Source: an uncultured Prevotellaceae bacterium (lineage in GTDB: Bacteria > Bacteroidota > Bacteroidia > Bacteroidales > Bacteroidaceae). From it: a DNA stretch of 56,284 bases. Positions within the stretch are counted from its first letter, which is position 1; each line of letters starts with the position of its first letter. The position numbers and the translations under genes were made by a program. The stretch lies in the NCBI GenBank assembly GCA_946185225.1, contig CAMHIM010000003.1, positions 1-56,284 of the forward strand, written 5' to 3'. The notes under the pieces were generated by a model. That model was not told the DNA's origin. It worked only from the letters and a program-made list of their open reading frames with translations, and searched no databases. Positions 48,096-56,284 of this stretch are shown one piece after another.

Positions 48096-49910
48096 CTATT
48101 CCTCACTCATGTCCGCCACCATCTTGCGGTACATCGTATAGACGCGCTGCCGCGAGACGTATCCCTTCAGGTGGCTGTCAGCATCCCTCACGGGCAGCCA
48201 GTCGGCTCCTGTGCGATCGAAGGCCTTCATGACGTCAGCCATGGGCATGCTGTCGTCCAGCATCGCCTTGGGCTCTGTCATCAGCTGGGCCGCCGTGAAG
48301 TGATGGTAAAGCTCTATGCGGAAGACGATGTGACGTATCTTGGCGATGTCCACCTCTCCAAGCAGGTCGCCGGCGGGGTTGAGCACTGGCAGCACGCTTG
48401 TTCGGCTGTGGCTTATCTTGCGTACTATCTGTCCCAGCTCCATGTCGGGCTCTACCGCCGTATAGTCGCGGTCGATGACTGAGTTGAGGTTCATGAGCGT
48501 CAGAGCGGCGTGGTCGGTATGGTGGGTGAGCAGTTTTCCCTCGCGTGCCAGCCGTGAGCCGTAGATGCTGTGGGGTTCAAAGAGCATGATGGTGAGGTAG
48601 GACGACACGGAGACAATCATCAGGGGCAGCAGCAGACTGTATCCCCCTGTGAGCTCGGCGATGAGGAAGATGCCCGTCAGGGGGGCGTGCATGACGCCCG
48701 ACATGACACCGGCCATTCCCATAAGGGCAAAGTTCTTCTCAGGCACGTAGATGCCCACCTCGTAGATGTTCCACAGGCGGGAGAAGAGGAATCCGGTGAA
48801 GCACCCTATGAAGAGCGAGGGTGCGAACGTTCCGCCACATCCTCCGCCGCCGTTGGTGGCCGAGGTGGCAAAGACCTTCGTCAGCAGCACCAGAGTGATG
48901 TAAGGGATAAGCATGGCCGACTGTCCGGCAAAGAGTGAGTTGTTCAGTATCTGGTTCCAGTCGGCCTCAGTCTTTCCGTTGAGCAGCAGGTTGATGCTGC
49001 TGTATCCCTCGCCAAAGAGTGAGGGAAACAGGAAGATGAGCAAGCTCAGCACCGAGCCGCCTATCAGGAGCCGGACATAGGGCTGGTCTTTGAAGCGTGC
49101 GAAGATTCCCTCCGCCCAGCTCATGGAACGTACGAAGTAGAGGCTCACCAGCCCGCACATAACGCCCAGCAGCAGACAGGCAGGGATGCGCTGAACGGTC
49201 CATCCGGAGTCCAGGTGGAAGGTGAAGAGCGCAGCATCGCCGCTGAAGATGTAGGTGAAGCACGTTGCCGTTACACAGCTCACGAGGATGGGCAGCAGCG
49301 ACGACATGGTCATGTCGATGAGCAGCACCTCAAGCGTGAAGACAAGTCCTGCGATGGGTGCCTTGAAAATGCCGGCAATAGCTCCCGCAGCTCCGCATCC
49401 CACGAGGGTCATTAGCGTCTTGCGGTCCAAGTGGAACATCTGCCCCAGGTTCGAGCCGATGGCCGAGCCGGTGAGCACGATGGGCGCCTCAGCTCCCACG
49501 GAGCCTCCAAAGCCGATGGTGATGGCCGAGGCTATGACGCTCGACCAGCAGTTGTGGCCCTTCAGGCGCGATTTGTTCGAGGAGATGGCGTAGAGTATCC
49601 TGGTGATACCATGCGAGATATTATCCTTGACGATATGCCTGACGAAGAGCGAAGTGAGGTAGATGCCCACAACGGGATAGACCAGATAAAGCCAGTTGGC
49701 CGACGTCTTCTCGAACGAGGAGGTGAGCAGCATCACTATCTGGTTGATAATCCAATGCAGTGAGAAGGCGGCAACGGCGGCGAAGAAGCCTACAGCGAGA
49801 GCCAGCAGCAGCAGGAACATCTTCTCGCTGACGTGCTCCTCCCTCCACCGGTTCAGACGTCCCATGAGCGTCGGCCGTCCTGTTTCCGTTTCCGTGTGCG
49901 AATAATCCAT
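48096..49910 (-). CDS. ClC-family chloride channel/transporter with C-terminal CBS domains
   Basis: GFGGSVGAEAPIVLTGSAIGSNLGQ, GGGGCGGTFAPSLFIGCFTGF, C-terminal CBS pair. Confidence 0.93.
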   Translation of the reverse strand: MDYSHTETETGRPTLMGRLNRWREEHVSEKMFLLLLALAVGFFAAVAAFSLHWIINQIVMLLTSSFEKTSANWLYLVYPVVGIYLTSLFVRHIVKDNISHGITRILYAISSNKSRLKGHNCWSSVIASAITIGFGGSVGAEAPIVLTGSAIGSNLGQMFHLDRKTLMTLVGCGAAGAIAGIFKAPIAGLVFTLEVLLIDMTMSSLLPILVSCVTATCFTYIFSGDAALFTFHLDSGWTVQRIPACLLLGVMCGLVSLYFVRSMSWAEGIFARFKDQPYVRLLIGGSVLSLLIFLFPSLFGEGYSSINLLLNGKTEADWNQILNNSLFAGQSAMLIPYITLVLLTKVFATSATNGGGGCGGTFAPSLFIGCFTGFLFSRLWNIYEVGIYVPEKNFALMGMAGVMSGVMHAPLTGIFLIAELTGGYSLLLPLMIVSVSSYLTIMLFEPHSIYGSRLAREGKLLTHHTDHAALTLMNLNSVIDRDYTAVEPDMELGQIVRKISHSRTSVLPVLNPAGDLLGEVDIAKIRHIVFRIELYHHFTAAQLMTEPKAMLDDSMPMADVMKAFDRTGADWLPVRDADSHLKGYVSRQRVYTMYRKMVADMSEE

Positions 49911-49935
49911 AACCTTCCTTAACTTCCTAACTACC

Positions 49936-50361
49936 TTAACTTCCTAACTCACCGCATCCTGGGCATACACCCCTCACCACGTAGTTGACCGAAGTGATGC
50001 TAAAGCCCTCGGGTACTTCCACGGGGGGTATGGGCATCTGCTCCATGCAGAAGGTGCGGTGGCAACGTTCGCAATAGAAGTGAACGTGCATATCGTCGTC
50101 ACTGCCGTCGTGGTGACTCCGGCACAACTCGTAGCGCACACCTCCGCTGCCGTCGTCGATGACGTGCACCAGATGGTGCTCTCGGAATAAGGTGAGTACG
50201 CGGAAGACGCCCGACTTGTCAATCGTCAGTATGCGCCGTTCCATCTCCGTGAGCGACAGCGGTCTGCCCGCCTCTGCCAGCGTCCTCAGCACCACGATTC
50301 TGTTGGCCGTCGGCTTCACTCCGTGCTCCTGCAGCAGGAGCTCACACACCTCTGCCTTCAT
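49936..50361 (-). CDS. Fur-family transcriptional regulator
   Basis: LLQEHGVKPTANRIVVLRTLAEAGRPLSLTEME, HVHFYCERCHRTFCME, GVCPGCG. Confidence 0.9.
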   Translation of the reverse strand: MKAEVCELLLQEHGVKPTANRIVVLRTLAEAGRPLSLTEMERRILTIDKSGVFRVLTLFREHHLVHVIDDGSGGVRYELCRSHHDGSDDDMHVHFYCERCHRTFCMEQMPIPPVEVPEGFSITSVNYVVRGVCPGCGELGS

Positions 50362-50927
50362 TTCCTTATAATCGTCACCTCGCCGCCCTGTCCGAGTCTG
50401 ATGATGCTCGACGGCTTGTGCGGCTTATGTTCCTGCCGGCGTGTCCAGCAGACGTAGTCCACAGCCTCCAGAATCTCTGGAGCGATGTCGCAGTAGTTCT
50501 GTGCGGCGGGCTGCCCGCTGATGTTGGCCGACGTCGACACCAGCGCCTTCTGGAAGCGGTAGCACAGCTCTTTGGAGAACTCCTCCTTGGTGATGCGTAT
50601 GCCTATGGAGCCGTCCTCGGCAATGAGGTTCGGTGCGAGGTTCACCGCCCCGTCCAGGATGAGTGTGGTAGGTTTTTCCACGCAGTCTATGAGCTGCCAC
50701 GCCACGTCGGGCACGTTTCTCACGTATCGCTGCATCCTTCCGTCGCTGTCGACGAGACAGATGAGCGCCTTCGAGTCGTCTCTCTGCTTGATGTCATACA
50801 CCCTTTTCACGGCCTCAGCGTTGGTGGCGTCGCATCCGATGCCCCACACCGTGTCCGTCGGGTAGAGTATCACCCCACCCCTCCGCAGCACCTCCACTGC
50901 GTTCTTGATATCCTGTTCTCGTGTCAT
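50358..50927 (-). CDS. Sua5/YciO/YrdC-family threonylcarbamoyladenylate synthase
   Basis: VLRRGGVILYPTDTVWGIGCDATN, KALICLVDS, ALVSTSANISGQPA. Confidence 0.93.
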   Translation of the reverse strand: MTREQDIKNAVEVLRRGGVILYPTDTVWGIGCDATNAEAVKRVYDIKQRDDSKALICLVDSDGRMQRYVRNVPDVAWQLIDCVEKPTTLILDGAVNLAPNLIAEDGSIGIRITKEEFSKELCYRFQKALVSTSANISGQPAAQNYCDIAPEILEAVDYVCWTRRQEHKPHKPSSIIRLGQGGEVTIIRK

Positions 50928-50936
50928 AATCGGTTG

Positions 50937-50944
50937 CAAAGTTA
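50937..50944 (-). promoter_or_regulatory. -7 box TAACTTTG for the Sua5-family gene
   Basis: Minus-strand TAnnTTTG 10 nt upstream of ATG (50927). Confidence 0.5.
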
Positions 50945-50986
50945 CGATTTTTTTCTCTTTCTTGTTTCTGTTCAAGGAAAAATTTA

Positions 50987-50994
50987 TACCTTTG
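50987..50994 (+). promoter_or_regulatory. -7 box TACCTTTG for the deacetylase-glycosyltransferase cassette
   Basis: TAnnTTTG with upstream TTG at 50962-50964; ATG at 51057. Confidence 0.6.
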
Positions 50995-51056
50995 CCAATA
51001 ATTGTCAGGTGTGACACTACCCACCTTATGAAATAAAGAAAGACAAATGCACTCTT

Positions 51057-52007
51057 ATGCTGACTCGCACCTTATACAGGATGTTACATCATCCCCAAGT
51101 ACCCATAGGAGCTATTCTGATGCTCCATCGTGTCGACACGCCCGATGCAGAAGGCATTTGGTATAACCAGCATCTGAAAATGTCTCCACAGGCAATCGAG
51201 GAAATGGCAGATTATGCCCGTAGGCACAAATGCCGGTTTGTGACGCTTGACGAGATGGCAGATGCTATTCAGAGGAAAAGAAACGTGCGGCGGTGGATTT
51301 CTGTCACGCTCGATGACGGCTATCGGGATAATTATACCAATGGTGCTCCCCTTTTTCAGCGGCTGAACATCCCCTACACTATCTATGTATGTACTAAGAT
51401 GGTGGAAGGCGAGATGCTGTATTGGTGGGACATCCTGGAGCACATCGTACTTACGAACGACAGCGTTACGTTAAATGACGGCCAGTTTTTTGACTGTTCA
51501 ACAAAAGAGGCCAAGGAGCAGACATTCCTGAATATACGGAAAGTAATACTGCAACTGCCCCAGAACGACCTGCTGCAGCATCTGCAGAAACTGTTCTGCA
51601 ATTATCGTATTGATTATCAGCTTGGAAACGACCATCTCGGACTGACATGGGAACAATTACACAAGCTCAAGAAAGAACCTCTTGCAACAATCGGCAATCA
51701 CACCTACTCCCATCTTGCCTTCACTGGTTGTACCGATGCACAAATACATGAAGACATTCAGAGAGCCACTGATGAGATGCAGGAGCACGTCGGAGTCAGG
51801 ACGCGCCATTTTGCCTTCCCCTTTGGAGAAGCAAGTGCTGTCTCCCGACATGACATTGAGTTAGTGAAGGGGCTTGGCTTCACGACCTCTTCCACGACGA
51901 GCCAGGAATATATTCGATATGGTACCGACCCGCTGGAGTTCCCGCGGCTGTTTGTGACAGAACGCAACTGGAAGCAGGTGTTGGAGGGGATTATCAGACA
52001 ATGCTGA
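51057..52007 (+). CDS. Polysaccharide deacetylase family protein
   Basis: AILMLHRVDTPD, RRWISVTLDDGYRDNYTNGAPLFQRLNIPYTIYVCT, TIGNHTYSHLAF, FAFPFGE. Confidence 0.88.
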   Translation: MLTRTLYRMLHHPQVPIGAILMLHRVDTPDAEGIWYNQHLKMSPQAIEEMADYARRHKCRFVTLDEMADAIQRKRNVRRWISVTLDDGYRDNYTNGAPLFQRLNIPYTIYVCTKMVEGEMLYWWDILEHIVLTNDSVTLNDGQFFDCSTKEAKEQTFLNIRKVILQLPQNDLLQHLQKLFCNYRIDYQLGNDHLGLTWEQLHKLKKEPLATIGNHTYSHLAFTGCTDAQIHEDIQRATDEMQEHVGVRTRHFAFPFGEASAVSRHDIELVKGLGFTTSSTTSQEYIRYGTDPLEFPRLFVTERNWKQVLEGIIRQC

Positions 52008-53276
52008 ATGCCGATTAGGATGAGAGTGCTTCACATCAACACCTTGCAGCATGGCGGTGCAGCACAGTGTGTCTTCCGCCTCAACAAAGCCCTGCTCCAG
52101 GAAGGTGTGGACTCCCGCGTGCTTATAGCGGAAGGCGACATCATGCCCGAAGGGGTTGAGGGTGCCATAGCCCGCCAAGACAAGAGCATCTGGAACAGCC
52201 ACCGCCTTCTCTTGAGAGTCAAGAAGAAGCTGGCACGCCTGGGATGGTCACCAGTAAGGGCCGAGAAGATGAGGGAGCAACTGCAGCAGCTAAACACCCC
52301 ACACTTCTGCCGACATCAGCCTCTGTCACGCTATAAGAACATCGCCCGTCACCCTCTTGTGGAGTGGGCTGACATTATACACCTGCACTGGGTGGCAGAC
52401 CTTGTTGACTATCCCACATTCTTCAAGGAGGTAAGAAAGCCCATCGTATGGACTCTTCATGACAAATATCCGGCAGAGGGCGTTCAGCATTACACTTCCG
52501 CCTTCTTCCCCCTCCCGGAAAAACTAAAAGCGTTTGATTCACGATGCAAGACCATCAAGCGCCGCGGAGTAGAAAAAGCCCGTAACATGACGCTTGTAGC
52601 CATATCTGAACCGATGGCCGATGCCTGTAAGCAATCAGATATATTGAAAAGGTTCCCCGTGACACACATCCATAACGGAGTCGATACCAACATCTTCCGT
52701 CCCTACGACAAGGGGGCGGTACGGAAAGAGTTAGGGCTTGACCGGGAAGCCTGTATATTTCTTTTTTCTGCTTATGTGTTACACGACCCGAACAAAGGAC
52801 TGGACCGGATTCTTCAGGCATTGGAAAAGATAGGGACACCCCGTAAGATGCTCCTGTGCGTCGGAAAGCCCAGCAACGAGCAGCAGCCAGTCACCTCCAT
52901 ACCAGTTATACAGACCGGTCTGCTGACCAGCCAGTCAATGATGGCCAAATACTACGCAGCTGCCGACTATTTCGTCCAGTGTGCCTACGAGGAAAGCTTC
53001 GGCCAGACCGTCATTGAAGCCATGGCATGTGGAACACCAGTCATCTCCACGCCGTGTGGCATCGCTCCTGAGCTTGTCCACCCCTTCAACGGAGTACTGT
53101 GCAAGGGATATGACTCCGATGCCATAGCCATGGGCATTACAGAGGCAATGGGAAACCATTATGAGAGTCACGCGATTCGCCAGTACATCTTAGACCATTA
53201 TCGGTATGAGCTCATTGCCAAACAATATATCGAGTTGTATGGAAAATGCAAAAAACAGATAACATCTGACAGATGA
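52008..53276 (+). CDS. Glycosyltransferase family 4-like (GT-B)
   Basis: VLHINTLQHGGAAQCVFRL, ITHIHNGVDTNIFRPYDK-type motif, ESFGQTVIEAMACGTPVISTPCGIAPELV. Confidence 0.93.
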   Translation: MPIRMRVLHINTLQHGGAAQCVFRLNKALLQEGVDSRVLIAEGDIMPEGVEGAIARQDKSIWNSHRLLLRVKKKLARLGWSPVRAEKMREQLQQLNTPHFCRHQPLSRYKNIARHPLVEWADIIHLHWVADLVDYPTFFKEVRKPIVWTLHDKYPAEGVQHYTSAFFPLPEKLKAFDSRCKTIKRRGVEKARNMTLVAISEPMADACKQSDILKRFPVTHIHNGVDTNIFRPYDKGAVRKELGLDREACIFLFSAYVLHDPNKGLDRILQALEKIGTPRKMLLCVGKPSNEQQPVTSIPVIQTGLLTSQSMMAKYYAAADYFVQCAYEESFGQTVIEAMACGTPVISTPCGIAPELVHPFNGVLCKGYDSDAIAMGITEAMGNHYESHAIRQYILDHYRYELIAKQYIELYGKCKKQITSDR

Positions 53277-54661
53277 ACATGATGATAGAACTTAACCTGA
53301 AAGACGTCCGTTTTCTCTCCAATTCCGTAGCCGACAGCTTCGGCCGCGTCTTCACCTATGAAGGCCAGATATACAGGATGGTAAGCCATGAGAACGAGTC
53401 ACTCTGCCAGGAGATGCTGGAGGCACGCTTCTTCAAGAAGCTGACGGCGCTGGGCTACATCCCCCAAACATCCATTGAGAAGAACATGACTGTCAAGGCA
53501 GACAATCATGACCATATCATCCTAAAACACGAGAAGTGTCCGGACACCCGACAGCACGAATGGTCCTTCGAGATGTTCAAAGCAGCTGTCATCCATCTTC
53601 TGCGCGTCAGAAGCATCTGTAACGAGGACGGCTATGACCTCAAGGATTACCATCTGGGCAATATAACCTTCAAGGGCACGAAGCCAGTATTTATTGATAT
53701 AGGGAGTTTTGTGAAAAGGAGGAGCAGCAGCATTATGAACGACGAGTTCTTCACAGCCTGCCTGTTACCATTACTGCTCTGGAGAGATGGAGAGTATTTC
53801 CTGAACAGATGTGTTATTTCCGACAACACCCATTACTCCTTCCTGACACCCTTCCAGCAGGCATCAGACTCCACGATAGTAGGGAAATACAAATCCCAAC
53901 TATCAGAGACTCCCGGACACCGTCTTGACATCTTCAAGAACAGGCTGAAGAGCGTCTATAACCGCAGCATTGACCTGTTCAACATCAAGGCAAGGAAACG
54001 CATGTACAAAAGCATCCCTGTCGACCTCCCCACCATTGCCGCAGTCTCACGCATCGAGCGTAAGCGCCTTCCTGCTGCAGGGCGTTGCAGTCACCGCACC
54101 CCTCCCGCCACGGACGACGACAGGCTCGACAGAATCATCGGATTAGTGCGCCGTTATTGTGCCGATGCGACAACCCTCACCGACATAGCAGGTCGCGAGG
54201 GTCAGTTCAGTCTTCGTCTGTCCAGCCGTATGACGTTCAGCCGCATCTTCACGATTGAGAACGACGAAGACGCGACGGACAAGGCCTTCACCTACTTCAG
54301 CAAGAACAACGTCACGAACATCAATACGGTCTTCACCAACGCCATGTTCCCATTACACGGAGAGCAAGACGTAAAGAGACTTAGTTCAGACCTTGTGGTC
54401 GCCCTGGCAGTGACCCACAGCCTGATACTCTCCCAGCATTTCCATGTCTCCTTCCTGTTTGAGAGGCTCTCCATGTACACCAACCGATACGTCTGCGTAG
54501 AATTCATTCCATCAGGATTATGTGACAGCCATGCAGCCGCCCCGCTCCCTGCCTGGTATAACGAGACGTGGTTTACAAGCCATTTCCAGCAGCACTTCAG
54601 ACTCATCCACAAAGCATCAATAGGGCCTGACAGCATCCTCTATATCGGCGAGAAACTGTAA
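53273..54661 (+). CDS. Two-part protein: N-terminal kinase-like region and C-terminal SAM-methyltransferase-like region
   Basis: GYDLKDYHLGNITFKGTKPVFIDIGSF (kinase-like catalytic loop); TTLTDIAGREGQFSLRLS...IFTIENDEDATDKAFTYFSKN (SAM motif I-like); ATGA overlap with the glycosyltransferase. Confidence 0.6.
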   Translation: MNMMIELNLKDVRFLSNSVADSFGRVFTYEGQIYRMVSHENESLCQEMLEARFFKKLTALGYIPQTSIEKNMTVKADNHDHIILKHEKCPDTRQHEWSFEMFKAAVIHLLRVRSICNEDGYDLKDYHLGNITFKGTKPVFIDIGSFVKRRSSSIMNDEFFTACLLPLLLWRDGEYFLNRCVISDNTHYSFLTPFQQASDSTIVGKYKSQLSETPGHRLDIFKNRLKSVYNRSIDLFNIKARKRMYKSIPVDLPTIAAVSRIERKRLPAAGRCSHRTPPATDDDRLDRIIGLVRRYCADATTLTDIAGREGQFSLRLSSRMTFSRIFTIENDEDATDKAFTYFSKNNVTNINTVFTNAMFPLHGEQDVKRLSSDLVVALAVTHSLILSQHFHVSFLFERLSMYTNRYVCVEFIPSGLCDSHAAAPLPAWYNETWFTSHFQQHFRLIHKASIGPDSILYIGEKL

Positions 54662-54678
54662 CCTCACAGGGGGTCTGT

Positions 54679-55635
54679 CCCTCTGTGAGCACTTATCCTA
54701 CATCAAACCACAACCCGCCCTCCAACAGCAGCTCACTGTTGCCCGTTGTTTATGTCTCTTATCCTACATCAAACCACAACGTTCTCGCGTGGGTTAAGCA
54801 TGATAAGGTCGTTGTTTATGTCTCTTATCCTACATCAAACCACAACCAGTCCGTAGATGATGCGTCGCTTCTCCTTGTTGTTTATGTCTCTTATCCTACA
54901 TCAAACCACAACCACCCTGCTCTTGTTTATTTTTTTTGTTTTGTTGTTTATGTCTCTTATCCTACATCAAACCACAACTTGCTTTATGTGAGCGGCGATG
55001 TGTTTCCAGTTGTTTATGTCTCTTATCCTACATCAAACCACAACTACAACATATAAAAAAAACTTGCGCAATAAGTTGTTTATGTCTCTTATCCTACATC
55101 AAACCACAACTTGCCCACGGTGGGGAACGACCCCACCTCTGTTGTTTATGTCTCTTATCCTACATCAAACCACAACCATGGTCGACAAGTTATCGTTATT
55201 GCGTAGTTGTTTATGTCTCTTATCCTACATCAAACCACAACTCGAGAGGTGAAGCTATTGATGACAGCATCGTTGTTTATGTCTCTTATCCTACATCAAA
55301 CCACAACTTGCCGACGGTGAGGAACGACCCCACCTCGTTGTTTATGTCTCTTATCCTACATCAAACCACAACCCCAAGCAGTTATACAATAGATTTTTGT
55401 CAGTTGTTTATGTCTCTTATCCTACATCAAACCACAACTTACGAAATATAGAAATATATAGTATAAAGTTGTTTATGTCTCTTATCCTACATCAAACCAC
55501 AACCAGCAAGATTGCCAAGTCGAAGAGCGAAATGTTGTTTATGTCTCTTATCCTACATCAAACCACAACTCGTGGCACCGTTGGTGCTGGTGCTGGTGTG
55601 TTGTTTATGTCTCTTATCCTACATCAAACCACAAC
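54679..55635 (-). CRISPR. CRISPR array: 15 repeats of 36 bp (14 identical, 1 degenerate at left end), 14 spacers of 29-30 bp
   Basis: Repeat (+ strand) GTTGTTTATGTCTCTTATCCTACATCAAACCACAAC starting at 54745, 54811, 54877, 54943, 55009, 55075, 55141, 55206, 55272, 55337, 55403, 55468, 55534, 55600; degenerate copy 54679-54714. Minus-strand orientation inferred from the degenerate distal end on the left and cas2/leader on the right. Confidence 0.98.
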
Positions 55636-55719
55636 ATAAGTTACTTATTCCTTTTACATTAAGACACTTAGAGTAATCTTTTAGCCTAAGAAGTGGTTTC
55701 TGGATGAGGAATTCTGCTG

Positions 55720-55727
55720 CAAATGTA
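55720..55727 (-). promoter_or_regulatory. Candidate CRISPR leader promoter -7 box (TACATTTG)
   Basis: Minus-strand TAnnTTTG immediately after the cas2 stop codon, about 85 nt upstream of the first repeat. Confidence 0.45.
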
Positions 55728-56069
55728 CTAAAAAAATTCCAACTGGAGAGGCTCTGTTGGTACCTTTTTCTTCTTTTCCTTTCCCCAAAAGTTTACAATT
55801 TCACCATATTGTTTATCCGTTACGCTCAAGATACTCACCATTCCTGTTTCTGGAAGAATAGACTTAACCCTTTTTATGTGAACCATCTGGCTTTCGTAAG
55901 ATGCACAATGCCGTATATAAACAGAGTATTGCAGCATTACAAAGCCATCTTTCATCAAATTCTTACGGAATAATGATGCTGTCTTACGTTCTTTCTTGGT
56001 AACCACCGGCAAGTCGAAGAAAACAAACAGCCACATAATATGATATGCATTTAGGCGATTTTCACTCAT
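55728..56069 (-). CDS. cas2: CRISPR-associated endonuclease Cas2 (type II-C-like)
   Basis: MSENRLNAYHIMWLFVFFDLPVVTKKERKTASLFRKNLMKDGFVMLQYSVYIRHC. Confidence 0.95.
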   Translation of the reverse strand: MSENRLNAYHIMWLFVFFDLPVVTKKERKTASLFRKNLMKDGFVMLQYSVYIRHCASYESQMVHIKRVKSILPETGMVSILSVTDKQYGEIVNFWGKEKKKKVPTEPLQLEFF

Positions 56070-56284
56070 GTTATCATTGGTAAAGACAATTTATCTGTTT
56101 CTCCTTTATACATCCTAAGTAGAGATGCTGTTGTTAGTGACAATGCATTTTCCAAAGGGCGAATGACCTTCCCCATTTTCACATCAGAGAACAATACTCT
56201 TAATAATTTACCTTTTGACTGATTGTCAAGTTCACAAACTGCACCATCATAATATAGATGATATACTATTTCATCGACAAACGG
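56066..56284 (-). CDS. cas1: CRISPR-associated Cas1, C-terminal fragment (runs off right edge)
   Basis: Reverse complement gives PFVDEIVYHLYYDGAVCELDNQSKGKLLRVLFSDVKMGKVIRPLENALSLTTASLLRMYKGETDKLSLPMIT*, stop overlapping cas2 ATG (ATGA). Confidence 0.9.
   Translation of the reverse strand, partial: PFVDEIVYHLYYDGAVCELDNQSKGKLLRVLFSDVKMGKVIRPLENALSLTTASLLRMYKGETDKLSLPMIT

Noticed and set aside
54679-55635. Type VI-B (Cas13b) assignment based on the GTTG...CAAC repeat ends and 36-nt length
   Set aside because: The adjacent Cas1/Cas2 look like the type II adaptation pair; repeat ends alone are not diagnostic. The effector lies outside the window, so II-C remains an inference.
54685-55639. ORFs of 80-171 aa with repeated VVYVSYPTSNHN or LFMSLILHQTTT
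   Set aside because: Artefacts of the CRISPR array: repeat + 30-nt spacer = 66 nt, a multiple of three, so open frames run through the repeats.
1-56284. tRNA, rRNA, IS element or prophage genes
   Set aside because: None recognised; no transposase, integrase or phage structural protein in the translations, and no tRNA cloverleaf noticed by eye.

Overview
The window looks like a moderately GC-rich Bacteroidales chromosome, Prevotella-like. The lineage call rests on protein content and on recurrent TAnnTTTG / TTTG promoter motifs. Most of it is ordinary chromosomal coding sequence: an EF-G-like fragment at the left edge, hemW, a BadF/BadG-type kinase, an MscS channel, an OmpX-like porin, kdsA-kdsD, radA, two TonB receptors, pgk, a U32 peptidase, metA, an M13 peptidase, an ABC-F ATPase, tex, rpe, fmt, a ClC channel, a Fur-family regulator and a Sua5/YrdC protein. 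The right end holds a small glycan-type cassette (polysaccharide deacetylase, glycosyltransferase, kinase-like/methyltransferase-like protein). It is followed by a CRISPR array of 15 repeats, cas2 and the 3' end of cas1, probably type II-C with cas9 off the right edge. The best candidate for an under-described system is the translationally coupled operon at 28533-37087 (minus strand): multi-zinc-ribbon protein, membrane Ser/Thr kinase, zinc-ribbon protein with four tandem CbxX-type AAA+ modules, zinc-ribbon FHA protein and PP2C phosphatase. A second highlight is a hybrid two-component-like regulator (7796-11557) that has lost its HATPase domain and apparently both phospho-acceptor residues. 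Other points of interest are two near-identical CRISPR spacers containing an inverted repeat, a dense hairpin cluster at 5021-5280, a 39-aa ORF missing from the supplied track, and a GHMP-kinase/nucleotidyltransferase fusion. No database search was possible; family calls come from motif recognition in the translations.
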